Origin: Candidatus Woesearchaeota archaeon
GTDB taxonomy: Archaea > Nanobdellota > Nanobdellia > Woesearchaeales > PXDW01
NCBI GenBank assembly: GCA_003564925.1
Contig: PXDW01000025.1
Span: 1-32,355 of the forward strand
DNA length: 32,355 bases
Reading direction: 5' to 3'
Position 1 is the first letter of the stretch. The number at the start of each line of letters is the position of its first letter. The position numbers were made by a program, and so were the translations under genes. The notes beneath the pieces are model-generated. The model was given only the letters and a program-made list of their open reading frames with translations. It had not been told where the DNA came from and did no database searches. This document shows positions 1 to 7,231 of the stretch, piece after piece.

Positions 1-1
1 G

Positions 2-145
2 ACAGAAGAATGGAACAATATGCTTGACAATGATAAAAATGTAATGATAAAATATATTCCAGGAATCTCCTATAAAAAATATATAGACGGTAAAAATCTT
101 CCAAAGATAAATAAGATAACTGGGATTTTTGACCAGGATACTTGA
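2..145 (+). CDS. 3' end of an unidentified protein (partial)
   Basis: An open frame runs in from the left edge for 47 codons and stops at TGA 143-145. The visible tail is polar and Lys/Asn/Asp-rich and ends in FDQDT. No domain can be recognised. It converges on the HerA-like gene, with only 13 bases between the two stop codons, which is typical of compact archaeal genomes. That it is coding is inferred from the open frame and its residue composition only. Confidence 0.5.
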   Translation, partial: TEEWNNMLDNDKNVMIKYIPGISYKKYIDGKNLPKINKITGIFDQDT

Positions 146-158
146 TAATTTAAAATGA

Positions 159-1670
159 TTATTCTATATTTATACCTGAGAAATCTTTCTTGATTTTCGA
201 AACTTGATTTTCTTTAACAATATTTCTGAATAGAGGGATCTTTACTGGTATTGCAAATGATGTGAAGTTAGAAGTCACTATGGCCTCTCCTTTATCCAAT
301 GCTGCAATGTTTCTACTATCAGAACTTAAGTCTTGAGAAGCAGATTCTATTATTGCTTGCCTTTCTGGAGCCATCTCCATACCTAATATAATTTTTGTGT
401 TCATATTTGCAAGAACTTCTCGAGGTATTAAACTCGGAAGCTGTGTTATTGCAATCAATCCAATTTTAAATTTTCTCCCTTCACGAGCTATTGTTGAAAA
501 TATATTGCTTCCTTTTTCTAAAACATCTTTTCCAATAACTCTTGGAGCCTCTTCAATAACAATTGATATCACAGGCTTATCTTTTAATTCACCTTTGTTT
601 TTATAATGCTTATACATTCTAAATGTTTCTGATGTTATTAAGCTTCCAATCAGTATTTCGAGGTTTGAAGGAAAGCTGCTTGTATCGATTATTACTATTT
701 TGCTTTGCTCTAATTCTTTTACAATATCTTTTATCGTTGTTTCTCCAGAATTCAAGTCAAAAACACCTTTACAATATAATTTTTGCCCATCAAATTCTAG
801 ATCTAACAAGTTCATTAATCTTCTTTTTATAACAGATAATGTACTTTCCTGAATATTTTCAATAGGCTTTTCTAATATTATAGATTCGATCCATTTTTCT
901 CCAAATTTTTTATAGAATAGAGAAATAGCATCTTTTTGTGGAATGCTCCATTCCATAAAACCAAAATGACTTGGATTTAATGTTTTCAGGTTTATTTTTA
1001 GGGTTCTACATCCAACAGGAACATTTTCAGCAGTATAATAACTAACTTTTTCTTTTTTTTGATGATCTTTTAAACCCAATCCGTTTCTCCCATAATATTC
1101 ATCATGAGGATCTAACACTAAAAGACCGCAGTAATCCTCTTCTATAAGATTCCAAAGCATAACACTTGTCAAGTTTGATTTTCCTTTTCCAGTTGAAGCA
1201 GGCAAAAGAATATGATGTGACAAAACATCTTTTCCCCTAAGAAATATGGGCAGATTCATTACTTTTGAGCCTGTTCTCAAATTGCCAATAAAAAGCGGGT
1301 TAGAAGGCTTTTTCAAAAAAATCAAGTCATTATCTTTTATTTCTCTCACTTCCGAGAAAAATTCAGGAAGAACTTTTGATGTTTTTACGTTTTCTCCTAT
1401 AGTAATCAAGCTTTTTGCAAAAGCAATCTTATAATTTCTTAATTTTTCATCAAAAAAATCAATATTAAGGTTCTCTTCTAATCTCATTCCAGAAATAAGT
1501 TCAAGGTTCTGCTGTGATATTTGGCTACCATAAGCAAGTTCGTAAATTTGCAATAATATTTTTGTTTTTTCCTTTTCTGCTATGAGCAATTCCCCAAGTT
1601 CAAATTCTTCATTAGATTTTTGCCTTATTATTATCTCTCCAAATTTTCCTGAAATAACCTGTCCTTTCAT
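159..1670 (-). CDS. HerA/VirB4-like ATPase (DUF87 family)
   Basis: This is a hexameric-translocase type P-loop ATPase related to HerA, the archaeal DNA-end-resection pump that works with NurA. Numbered from an upstream TTG, the Walker A motif ASTGKGKS lies near residues 161-168 and Walker [10 protein letters not shown] near 186-194. A late motif, [18 protein letters not shown], followed by ITQLPSLIP, resembles the conserved C-terminal part of HerA. The N-terminal ~130 residues would be the beta-barrel (HAS-barrel) region. The length of about 503 residues fits the family. I chose ATG 1670 over the upstream TTG at 1679 because a TTTAAA box at 1692-1700 sits about 27 nt before the ATG, the spacing seen at many other genes here. 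No nurA is adjacent, so orthology to true HerA rather than a plasmid-type relative is not settled. Confidence 0.8.
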   Translation of the reverse strand: MKGQVISGKFGEIIIRQKSNEEFELGELLIAEKEKTKILLQIYELAYGSQISQQNLELISGMRLEENLNIDFFDEKLRNYKIAFAKSLITIGENVKTSKVLPEFFSEVREIKDNDLIFLKKPSNPLFIGNLRTGSKVMNLPIFLRGKDVLSHHILLPASTGKGKSNLTSVMLWNLIEEDYCGLLVLDPHDEYYGRNGLGLKDHQKKEKVSYYTAENVPVGCRTLKINLKTLNPSHFGFMEWSIPQKDAISLFYKKFGEKWIESIILEKPIENIQESTLSVIKRRLMNLLDLEFDGQKLYCKGVFDLNSGETTIKDIVKELEQSKIVIIDTSSFPSNLEILIGSLITSETFRMYKHYKNKGELKDKPVISIVIEEAPRVIGKDVLEKGSNIFSTIAREGRKFKIGLIAITQLPSLIPREVLANMNTKIILGMEMAPERQAIIESASQDLSSDSRNIAALDKGEAIVTSNFTSFAIPVKIPLFRNIVKENQVSKIKKDFSGINIE

Positions 1671-1691
1671 AATAAACAAGAATAAAGCCTA

Positions 1692-1700
1692 GTTTAAAAA
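1692..1700 (-). promoter_or_regulatory. TATA-like box of the HerA-like gene
   Basis: An AT-only box (TTTTTAAAC on the minus strand) is centred about 27 nt before ATG 1670. This implies a leaderless transcript and supports the ATG rather than the TTG start. Confidence 0.45.
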
Positions 1701-1759
1701 TATTATTGAATTAGAGAATAAAGAATCAAAAAATATAAAGAAAAAGGAAATTATAATAT

Positions 1760-1993
1760 TTATTTCCTTCCTCTAGCCATCTTGGCTCTTGAAATATCTC
1801 CGTTTTTATCAACAAAATATAAATATCCTGGTTGTTTTTGGCATCCAATTTTGCATACTTTTTCAATCTTTCCTGTCTTGCCTTTTTTCCTTCCTCTAGC
1901 CATCACAGCTCTTGAAATGTCACCTTGCTTGTCAACAAAGTACAGATATCCTTTTTCTTTTTTTACATTAGCTTTTTCTACCTTTTCAGCCAT
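1760..1993 (-). CDS. 77-residue basic protein made of two GYLYFVDK...ARGRK repeats
   Basis: I do not recognise a named function. The protein is two copies of a 22-residue unit (residues 15-36 and 56-77), each with the pattern GYLYFVDKxGDISRA followed by MARGRK, joined by a Lys/Gly-rich linker with two cysteines (C47, C51). Each unit looks like a beta-hairpin (YLYFVD, turn xGD, ISRAxM) ending in a basic tail. The protein is strongly basic and ends exactly on the second RGRK. The repeat is also visible in DNA, with a shared CTTCCTCTAGCCAT core in both copies. It has the strongest Shine-Dalgarno in the window (AAAGGAGGTAG, about 8 nt before ATG), so it is probably translated at a high level. A nucleic-acid-binding or small structural role is possible but is a guess. 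Confidence 0.75.
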   Translation of the reverse strand: MAEKVEKANVKKEKGYLYFVDKQGDISRAVMARGRKKGKTGKIEKVCKIGCQKQPGYLYFVDKNGDISRAKMARGRK

Positions 1994-2001
1994 TTTTTTC
2001 T

Positions 2002-2009
2002 ACCTCCTT
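2002..2009 (-). promoter_or_regulatory. Strong Shine-Dalgarno of the repeat protein
   Basis: The minus strand reads AAAGGAGGTAG shortly before ATG 1993. A near-perfect anti-SD match stands out here because most genes in the window look leaderless. It fixes the start. Confidence 0.8.
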
Positions 2010-2046
2010 TGAATAATAATTTAGCGTTAAAATATCCGCCCCACGT

Positions 2047-2076
2047 CTATAAAATAAGAACGCTACTATTTAAATC
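2047..2076 (-). promoter_or_regulatory. Candidate promoter of the repeat protein (two TATA-like boxes)
   Basis: On the minus strand a GATTTAAATAG box (2066-2076) and a TTTTATAGA box (2047-2056) lie 55-80 nt before ATG 1993. Either would give a short leader carrying the Shine-Dalgarno. Which one is used cannot be told. Confidence 0.4.
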
Positions 2077-2113
2077 TTTTCCTTTTTTAGGAGATTTTCA
2101 GACGAAAAATTTT

Positions 2114-2803
2114 TTAGCATTCCTCAATAGAAATGATTTTTGATATTTCATCACCACTAATAGAACATCCATTAAGTTTAAGTCCCCAAAGAAGGCCATC
2201 AACCAACGTTTTTCTAGAACTACTTATATCCAAGATATATTTATTAAGCAGCCCTTTCTCATATGCAATAAGAATCAGCTCTGTTGAGCGTATTACTTTT
2301 ATGTTTTTTGTGAAATTCTTTAGTTTTATTAAATTACTTGTATTTACGCTTATTGGCGTATGAAGCTTTTTTTGAAGTATATTTCTGAGCTTTTCAGGAT
2401 TTTCTACTAGGAGTCTTGTTGTTCTTTCATCTATAACAACAGCATCTGCTCTTGAAATGAAGGCGGCAGCAAGAACTTCCATTTCGGCATACTGCACAAT
2501 ATTTATATTTTTTCCATACCCAGAAAATAAGTTATTGGATATATCCAGTATTTGTTCTGTTCTTTGCTTTAAATCTGGCTTTTCAAACATCTCAAGAATA
2601 TTTTCTTTATACTCTTTAAAAACTTGCAAAGCCTCAAACTTAAACCTTTTTGAGTTTATTGGGTTGTCAATTGTTTCTTTCTTAACGCTTTGTGTTATGT
2701 AAAATTTGCCTTTGAATATTTTCTTTAATTCAGGCAATACCCATAATAAACTATTCATAGAAAGACTTATTATGGGCCCAGAATCAAACACCAATGATTT
2801 CAT
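2114..2803 (-). CDS. PIN-domain-like protein, putative ribonuclease toxin
   Basis: The N-terminus SLVFDSGPIISL is the first strand and first acidic residue (D7) of a PIN-like fold. Further candidate metal-binding acids are E43, E107/E109 and D120/D125 in the segment from AEMEVLAA to VVIDERTTR. PIN proteins are Mg/Mn-dependent ribonucleases, often toxins of VapBC-type pairs. At 229 residues this one is longer than a typical VapC (~130); its C-terminal ~80 residues (ISSSRKTLVDGLLWGL and onward) form an extra domain I do not recognise. Its ATG overlaps the stop of the upstream HTH gene by 4 bases (2800-2803), so the two are translationally coupled. Toxin activity is inferred from fold and partner, and a housekeeping RNA-processing role is possible. 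Confidence 0.65.
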   Translation of the reverse strand: MKSLVFDSGPIISLSMNSLLWVLPELKKIFKGKFYITQSVKKETIDNPINSKRFKFEALQVFKEYKENILEMFEKPDLKQRTEQILDISNNLFSGYGKNINIVQYAEMEVLAAAFISRADAVVIDERTTRLLVENPEKLRNILQKKLHTPISVNTSNLIKLKNFTKNIKVIRSTELILIAYEKGLLNKYILDISSSRKTLVDGLLWGLKLNGCSISGDEISKIISIEEC

Positions 2804-3339
2804 TCAAAAATCCCTCTTGCAAATTTAAGTCTCTTTTCAATCGTAATGTTTTCTTTAAAAGTATCAGGTATCTTGGTTTTTCCGACATAACTCATTAACT
2901 CCCATTGGGATATGCCTAATAAATAAGAGGCCTGAGACATGGATATTCCATGATCATAAAGTTTGCTTCCTTTTTTTATTTGGGCCTGTTCAATAACTTC
3001 TTGGATATAGAGTTTTAACTTGGAGTCTTCTTTTGATATATTTTTTATAATGCTTTTTACAGATTTTCTGTATAAATTAAATTTATTTTCTGACAAAGCA
3101 TCCTTTGATTTTATAAGTGTTTTTACTATATTTTTATTTACAAAACCTTTTCTTTCAAATATTTTTGATAATGAATACATTATTACTGCAATGCTTAAAG
3201 AGTCTTCATCCTGAAAAATCGAGGCATTATGTATTGTATGGTTGCTTAGATCTTTAATCTTTGATATATCTCTGCAATAAATATGATTTAAAGATTCATC
3301 AAGTATCGATAAAATATCTTTTTTTATTCTTTCATTCAT
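2800..3339 (-). CDS. Helix-turn-helix partner of the PIN protein, putative antitoxin
   Basis: This 179-residue, mostly helical protein has a C-terminal segment (about 131-155, GISMSQASYLLGISQWEL) that reads as a helix-turn-helix of the sort seen in UPF0175-like antitoxins. The N-terminal two thirds is a helical domain with no clear family; its segment DEDSLSIAVIMYSLSKIFER may be an oligomerisation region. It is the first gene of the pair, as antitoxins usually are, and overlaps the PIN gene by 4 bases. A TATA-like box 27 nt before its ATG suggests a leaderless transcript that it may repress itself. The antitoxin role is inference. Confidence 0.6.
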   Translation of the reverse strand: MNERIKKDILSILDESLNHIYCRDISKIKDLSNHTIHNASIFQDEDSLSIAVIMYSLSKIFERKGFVNKNIVKTLIKSKDALSENKFNLYRKSVKSIIKNISKEDSKLKLYIQEVIEQAQIKKGSKLYDHGISMSQASYLLGISQWELMSYVGKTKIPDTFKENITIEKRLKFARGIFE

Positions 3340-3360
3340 AATCTTTATAAAATATAGTTG

Positions 3361-3370
3361 CTATATAAAT
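3361..3370 (-). promoter_or_regulatory. TATA box of the HTH-PIN operon
   Basis: The minus strand reads ATTTATATAG, centred about 27 nt before ATG 3339. It is the outward promoter of a 124-base divergent region shared with the MCM-like gene. Confidence 0.6.
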
Positions 3371-3431
3371 ATGTCGGTGCATATTAATAAGTTTAAATTA
3401 AATATCCTACAAAAGCAATATAAAACAAAAA

Positions 3432-3441
3432 GTTTATAATT
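3432..3441 (+). promoter_or_regulatory. TATA-like box of the MCM-like gene
   Basis: GTTTATAATT is centred about 27 nt before the GTG start at 3464. Confidence 0.45.
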
Positions 3442-3463
3442 TTTAATCAATTACTATTTAAAT

Positions 3464-4651
3464 GTGAAAAGAAATTTTTTAGATATATTCAAGCTTGTTA
3501 TGCCTATTTCTAGTTATAAGAAGAGCTATCTAAAGAGACTTGGCAAATATCTTGACGAGAATGAGATAAAACAGGTAAGATACCTTTCTAAATTGGGCAG
3601 AATCGGTTTTTCAAATGCTAGCCTTGGTCTTAGTGAAAAGCTTATGCTAGATGTGGATTATCCCCAGCTTAATTTAGCTTCTACAGAAAAAGACATTAAA
3701 AAATTTGTTGAAAATATAAACTCCAACATACATTATAAAATAATGAAGTCAGCATTTAAGCAGTTTTCAGAAAATGCCGAAAAAAAAATAAAAAAATATG
3801 TAGCAGATAACATTGTTGGCTTAGATGTTGTTAAAGAAGCATGCATATTACAGCTTTTCGCATCAGACAGAATCCACATACTTTTACTTGGCGATCCTCA
3901 AACTGGAAAAACAGATATTGTAAGATCTATATCTAACCTGCATCCAATAACCAGCTTTGGTCTGGGATCTGGAATATCGGGAGTTGGGTTAGCATTGACA
4001 GCAAAAGGAGATAATATAATAAAAGGTCTTTTGCCAAAAGCAGACCAGGGAATATGCTGTATAGACGAATTAAATCTAATGAATCAAAAAGACCGGGCTT
4101 CATTATATTCAGCTATGGAAAAGGGATTCGTTGCTTATGACAAAGGGTCAAAACATGTACGACTTGATGCAAATGTTAGGGTTTTAGCAACAGCAAATCC
4201 CAAGCTTGATAAATTTGTAGGAAAAACAGTAGAGGTATTAAAAGAACAGCTTCCGTTTGACGAAGCATTAATCTCGAGATTCAACTTAGTTTTTTTAATA
4301 AGATATCCTGATATTAAGGGATTTCTAGAAATTACTAAAAAGATTGTGCATCAGGATCCGACTGTTTTAGTTAATGAGGACATAAGTTTTATTAAAGAAT
4401 ATGTTAGTTTTGCAGAGAACATAAAAGTCGATTTTCCTAAAGGCCTCGAAAAAGAGGTTGTAAATTTTGTTGAGTATTTAAAAAGAAATGAAGAAGATTT
4501 TTTAGTAAGCGTTGGACCAAGAACCATTATTGGGTTTATTAGGATGTGCAAGGCCAACGCACGCTTAAATCTAAGAACAGAAGTTACGAGAAAAGATATT
4601 GATAAGATAAAAAAAATATTTGAAGAAGTTCTTTTTATAAGAAGAAAATAA
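3464..4651 (+). CDS. MCM-like AAA+ ATPase lacking the MCM N-terminal domain
   Basis: The core follows the MCM helicase pattern: Walker A GDPQTGKT (143-150), the helix-2 insert region GSGISGVGLALTA (168-180), Walker B GICCIDELNLM (196-206), sensor-1 ATANP (242-246) and arginine-finger segment ALISRFNLVF (268-277). A C-terminal lid domain (VGPRTIIGFIRMCKANARL) follows. Replicative MCMs are ~650 residues with an N-terminal OB-fold/zinc domain. This protein has 395, and only ~115 helical residues precede the ATPase core, so the DNA-binding N-domain is missing. The Walker A is GDPQTGKT rather than the MCM GDPGTAKS. It is probably not the replicative helicase; a MoxR-like or accessory remodelling role is possible. 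The start is GTG 3464, supported by TATA spacing. Its stop lies 14 bases before the promoter of the HypA-like gene. Confidence 0.7.
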   Translation: MKRNFLDIFKLVMPISSYKKSYLKRLGKYLDENEIKQVRYLSKLGRIGFSNASLGLSEKLMLDVDYPQLNLASTEKDIKKFVENINSNIHYKIMKSAFKQFSENAEKKIKKYVADNIVGLDVVKEACILQLFASDRIHILLLGDPQTGKTDIVRSISNLHPITSFGLGSGISGVGLALTAKGDNIIKGLLPKADQGICCIDELNLMNQKDRASLYSAMEKGFVAYDKGSKHVRLDANVRVLATANPKLDKFVGKTVEVLKEQLPFDEALISRFNLVFLIRYPDIKGFLEITKKIVHQDPTVLVNEDISFIKEYVSFAENIKVDFPKGLEKEVVNFVEYLKRNEEDFLVSVGPRTIIGFIRMCKANARLNLRTEVTRKDIDKIKKIFEEVLFIRRK

Positions 4652-4664
4652 TAATTATACAAAA

Positions 4665-4674
4665 GTATATAAAC
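4665..4674 (+). promoter_or_regulatory. TATA box of the HypA-like gene
   Basis: GTATATAAAC is centred 27 nt before ATG 4696. It is one of the best boxes in the window, and it argues for ATG 4696 over TTG 4684. Confidence 0.65.
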
Positions 4675-4695
4675 TAACTCTTTTTGCTCTTGGGA

Positions 4696-5016
4696 ATGCT
4701 TGATACAATTGCTGCAAAAGAGGTTATTTCTCGTGCCAAAAAACATGGCGATGTTAAAAGGATAGTTGTCGAAGTTGGAGATTTTTCATCAACAAAAGCA
4801 GAAGATTTAGAGAAACTATTGAAAAAATTTGTGAATTGGGCTATTGAAGTAATAAAAAAGCCAGCATTTGTTAAATGTTTTTGTGGTTATGAAGGTGAAC
4901 CAAAAGTACTTGAAAGAACGAAGGACTTTGTTATGTTTTGCTGCCCTAAATGCATGCTTGTTCCTGAAGATATAAGTGGAACAAAAATTATATTGAAAAA
5001 AATAATTCTTCAATAA
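4696..5016 (+). CDS. HypA-like protein (hydrogenase nickel-insertion family) without the Ni-binding His2
   Basis: HypA binds Ni through an N-terminal Met-His-Glu motif and holds Zn with two CxxC pairs, delivering nickel to [NiFe] hydrogenase. Here the fold signature is clear: KHGDVKRIVVEVGDFSS (16-32) matches the HypA strand region, and the zinc domain has KCFCGYEGE (C61, C63) and FCCPKC (C82/C83, C86). The first pair is CxC, not CxxC. Residue 2 is Leu, and the alternative TTG start at 4684 gives no His2 either. The Ni site is therefore absent. It lies just upstream of the [NiFe]-like cluster on the same strand, with its own promoter. I infer a maturation-family protein that has lost Ni delivery. 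It may still act as a zinc-bound chaperone. Confidence 0.7.
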   Translation: MLDTIAAKEVISRAKKHGDVKRIVVEVGDFSSTKAEDLEKLLKKFVNWAIEVIKKPAFVKCFCGYEGEPKVLERTKDFVMFCCPKCMLVPEDISGTKIILKKIILQ

Positions 5017-5017
5017 A

Positions 5018-5026
5018 TTATTTAAA
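5018..5026 (+). promoter_or_regulatory. TATA-like box of the M52 protease-like gene
   Basis: TTATTTAAA is centred about 27 nt before ATG 5049, so this gene may be transcribed on its own from a leaderless start. Confidence 0.5.
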
Positions 5027-5048
5027 TTCCAAACTCAATTGATTTTAC

Positions 5049-5429
5049 ATGGAAGTTGTATTGGTCTTCGGAAATCCTTATGCAGACGATGATAATCTGG
5101 CTATAGAGATAGCGCAGGACCTGAAGATTGACGGTGTTGATTTCAAAATACTTCAAAACCCCGATGATATTCTAAACTATAAAAAAAATGAAAGGCTGTT
5201 CATACTTGATGTTTTAAGGAATGTCGATGATTTTATACTTGTTAAAGACTACAAAAAATTGGAAGAAAGAAAGATATTCTCTGTTAAAGATTTTGATTTA
5301 GGTTTTTTCTTAGATTTAATCAAAAAAACAGGAAAATTGAAGGAGACAATTATAATTGGGATACCTGAGGACGGAGATAAATTCTTGCTAAAACAAAAAA
5401 TTAAAGATGTGATGGAAAGTTTTAAATAG
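5049..5429 (+). CDS. Hydrogenase maturation protease-like protein (peptidase M52), Ni-site His replaced
   Basis: M52 endopeptidases (HybD, HycI) check for nickel in the large subunit and cut off its C-terminal tail. They bind Ni with a Glu/Asp, an Asp and a His (HybD E16, D62, H93). By hand alignment to the HybD pattern, this protein has GNPYADDDNLAI (D15 at the Glu16 position), LFILDVLRN (D54 at the Asp62 position), and SVKDFDLGFFL with K80 where the His should be, followed by the family ending IIIGIPEDG. It has 126 residues against about 160 for the family. The downstream large subunit has neither Ni ligands nor a cleavable DPCxxC tail, so protease function looks dispensable. The family call is firm; loss of activity is inferred. 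Confidence 0.7.
   Translation: MEVVLVFGNPYADDDNLAIEIAQDLKIDGVDFKILQNPDDILNYKKNERLFILDVLRNVDDFILVKDYKKLEERKIFSVKDFDLGFFLDLIKKTGKLKETIIIGIPEDGDKFLLKQKIKDVMESFK
5419..5428 (+). promoter_or_regulatory. TATA-like box of the [NiFe]-like oxidoreductase operon
   Basis: GTTTTAAATA lies across the 3' end of the protease-like gene, centred about 27 nt before ATG 5451. It would drive the beta, gamma and fused subunit genes. Confidence 0.5.
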
Positions 5430-5450
5430 TTTATTTTTACCTAAAAACTC

Positions 5451-6422
5451 ATGGGCAAGTTGCTTAAAAAAGAAGATTTGAATAGATTTCTTAGTAATCT
5501 AAAGGGAATATATGAAATAATTGCTCCAGTAAAAAAAGATATTGTTAGATATGATGTTATAAAAAATATAAATGAGATATATTTAGATGAAAAGCCTTTT
5601 TTTTCTGCAAAAAAATTCTTTTTTCCTAAAAAAGAAACTTTGTTTGATTTTCCTCAAAGAAGACATTTTAAAAAAAGAATGAAACCAAGGATAATATTCG
5701 GAATGAGAAACTGCGATGCGAATTCTTTGCTTGTTTTAGATAAACTTTATTTGGAAGGTTTCGTAGATGAAAAATACAAGCAAAAAAGGGAAAAAACCAT
5801 AATTATAACGATACCTTGCGATGAACCAGAAGAGAATTGTTTTTGTGGTTCTCTTAACCTGAAAGATTATTATGATTTAAAATTTATAGATATAGGTCCT
5901 TCTTATTATATTGAGGTCGGATCAGAGAAAGGAAAAAGGCTTGTGCACAGGTTTAAAGATCATAAGATGATTGGTGAAAAGCAGGATTTGGACTTTATAA
6001 AAATACTAAATAAAAGGAATGATTTGAAAAAATATTTTAATGACTCTTTATGGGAAAAAGAGGCAGAAAAGTGTTTAAGCTGTTCAATGTGCGTAAATAT
6101 ATGCCCAACATGCACCTGCTTCGATATAGTTGATGAAGTTGATCTTAGCCTTAAAGAGGGAAAAAGGTCAAGAATAAGCGACTCATGCCACCTTAAGTCA
6201 TTCACAGAAATTTCAGGAGGTAAAATTTTCAGAGAGAGCAGATATGAAAGATTAAGACATTTTGTTTTGCATAAGCTTCAATATTTTAAGGATAAGCATA
6301 ATATTAATTTGTGTATTGGATGCGGAAGATGTATAACTATATGCCCTTCTAAAATAGATTTGGTGGAGATCTCGAATAATTTGGGCAAAAATAAAAATCC
6401 TAAAAAACAAAATGATAAATAA
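5451..6422 (+). CDS. Sulfhydrogenase beta-like subunit (two [4Fe-4S] clusters)
   Basis: The protein is homologous to HydB of group 3b [NiFe] (sulf)hydrogenases, the electron-carrying partner of the diaphorase subunit. The segment GMRNCDANSLLVLDKLYLEG and the later PCDEPEENCFCGS are typical of this family. Two ferredoxin-type motifs follow: C208-C211-C214-C218 (CLSCSMCVNIC) and C288-C291-C294-C298 (CIGCGRCITIC). Length (323) is near normal, and nothing is missing. The gene starts a run of three (32-base gap to gamma, then a 1-base overlap). In known enzymes this subunit also takes part in sulfur/polysulfide reduction. Because the catalytic subunit here lacks the Ni-Fe site, its electrons may flow between ferredoxin-like donors and the gamma flavin or another acceptor. 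Confidence 0.85.
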   Translation: MGKLLKKEDLNRFLSNLKGIYEIIAPVKKDIVRYDVIKNINEIYLDEKPFFSAKKFFFPKKETLFDFPQRRHFKKRMKPRIIFGMRNCDANSLLVLDKLYLEGFVDEKYKQKREKTIIITIPCDEPEENCFCGSLNLKDYYDLKFIDIGPSYYIEVGSEKGKRLVHRFKDHKMIGEKQDLDFIKILNKRNDLKKYFNDSLWEKEAEKCLSCSMCVNICPTCTCFDIVDEVDLSLKEGKRSRISDSCHLKSFTEISGGKIFRESRYERLRHFVLHKLQYFKDKHNINLCIGCGRCITICPSKIDLVEISNNLGKNKNPKKQNDK

Positions 6423-6454
6423 TATTTTGATAAATACACATTGGAATAATCAAA

Positions 6455-7231
6455 ATGGACTATAAGCCTATTCAAGTTGAAATTTTGAAGAAAGAGAAAT
6501 TTACAAAAGACACATTCTTGTTGAGATTGAAGCATAAAGTAAAAGACAATCCAGGAAAATTTTTGATGGTTGGTTTGCTTGGGATAGGCGAATGCCCCAT
6601 ATCTATATGCTCAAGCCAAAAATCATATACGGAGTTATTAATAAAGAAAAAAGGAAAAGTTACTCAAAAATTGTCGGAACTTAAAAAAAAAGATAAAGTT
6701 TATGTAAGGGGGCCTTTGGGTTCTGGTTATCCAATGGAAAATTTAGAGGGAAACAGTCTTGTTTTGATTGGTGTAGAATCAGGAATTGCTTCTTTAAGAT
6801 CTGTGGTTAAATATGTCGAAAAAAAAAGGACAAAGTATAAGGAAATTGAAATATTCCTGGGATTTAAAAATCCAGAGCGTATTATTTTTGATGAAGATAT
6901 AGAAAAATGGAAAAAACAATATAAAACCCACATGATTTTTGACAATAAAGATGAGTCCAATTTCTATGATATCTTTGCAACAGATTTATTTAAAAAACAA
7001 AGTATAAATTTAAACAAGGCTTTTGTTTTAATATGTGTGCCGCCGGATATGATAATTCCAACAATAAAAAAAACAAAGATCTTAGGATTTAAAGATAATA
7101 GGATATATCTAAGTCTTGAGAGGCATATGAAATGTGGTCTTGGAAAATGCGGACATTGCATGATAAAAGGTCATCATATTTGCGTAGATGGGCCTGTTTT
7201 TAGATATGATAATATATCGGATGATTTATAA
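6455..7231 (+). CDS. Sulfhydrogenase gamma-like diaphorase subunit with an altered nucleotide loop
   Basis: This flavoprotein reductase is of the HydG/PyrK type: an N-terminal FAD-binding barrel with GECPISI (45-51) and RGPLGSGYP (85-93), a nucleotide-binding domain, and a C-terminal [2Fe-2S] motif at C227, C232, C235 and C243 (CGLGKCGHC, then CVDGPVF). In the family the NAD(P) loop is GGGxGxAP and the late motif CGPPxM. Here they read GVESGIAS (106-113) and CVPPDM (194-199), so key glycines and the proline are lost. Flavin and Fe-S binding look intact, but pyridine-nucleotide binding is doubtful. The stop overlaps the next ATG (TAATG at 7229-7233), so the two genes are coupled. Confidence 0.85.
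   Translation: MDYKPIQVEILKKEKFTKDTFLLRLKHKVKDNPGKFLMVGLLGIGECPISICSSQKSYTELLIKKKGKVTQKLSELKKKDKVYVRGPLGSGYPMENLEGNSLVLIGVESGIASLRSVVKYVEKKRTKYKEIEIFLGFKNPERIIFDEDIEKWKKQYKTHMIFDNKDESNFYDIFATDLFKKQSINLNKAFVLICVPPDMIIPTIKKTKILGFKDNRIYLSLERHMKCGLGKCGHCMIKGHHICVDGPVFRYDNISDDL

Noticed and set aside
1760..1993. The duplicated 65-base segments as a CRISPR or mobile repeat
   Set aside because: There are only two diverged copies, both in frame in one protein; this is internal gene duplication. No CRISPR array, insertion sequence or tRNA was seen in the window.
4684..4695. TTG start giving a HypA-like protein four residues longer
   Set aside because: Its length fits HypA slightly better, but it would start only about 15 nt from the TATA box and still lacks His2; ATG 4696 has the standard spacing.
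4351..4746. 131-codon minus-strand frame over the end of the MCM-like gene
   Set aside because: It covers the conserved C-terminal region of the MCM-like protein and the HypA promoter on the other strand; no matching signals.
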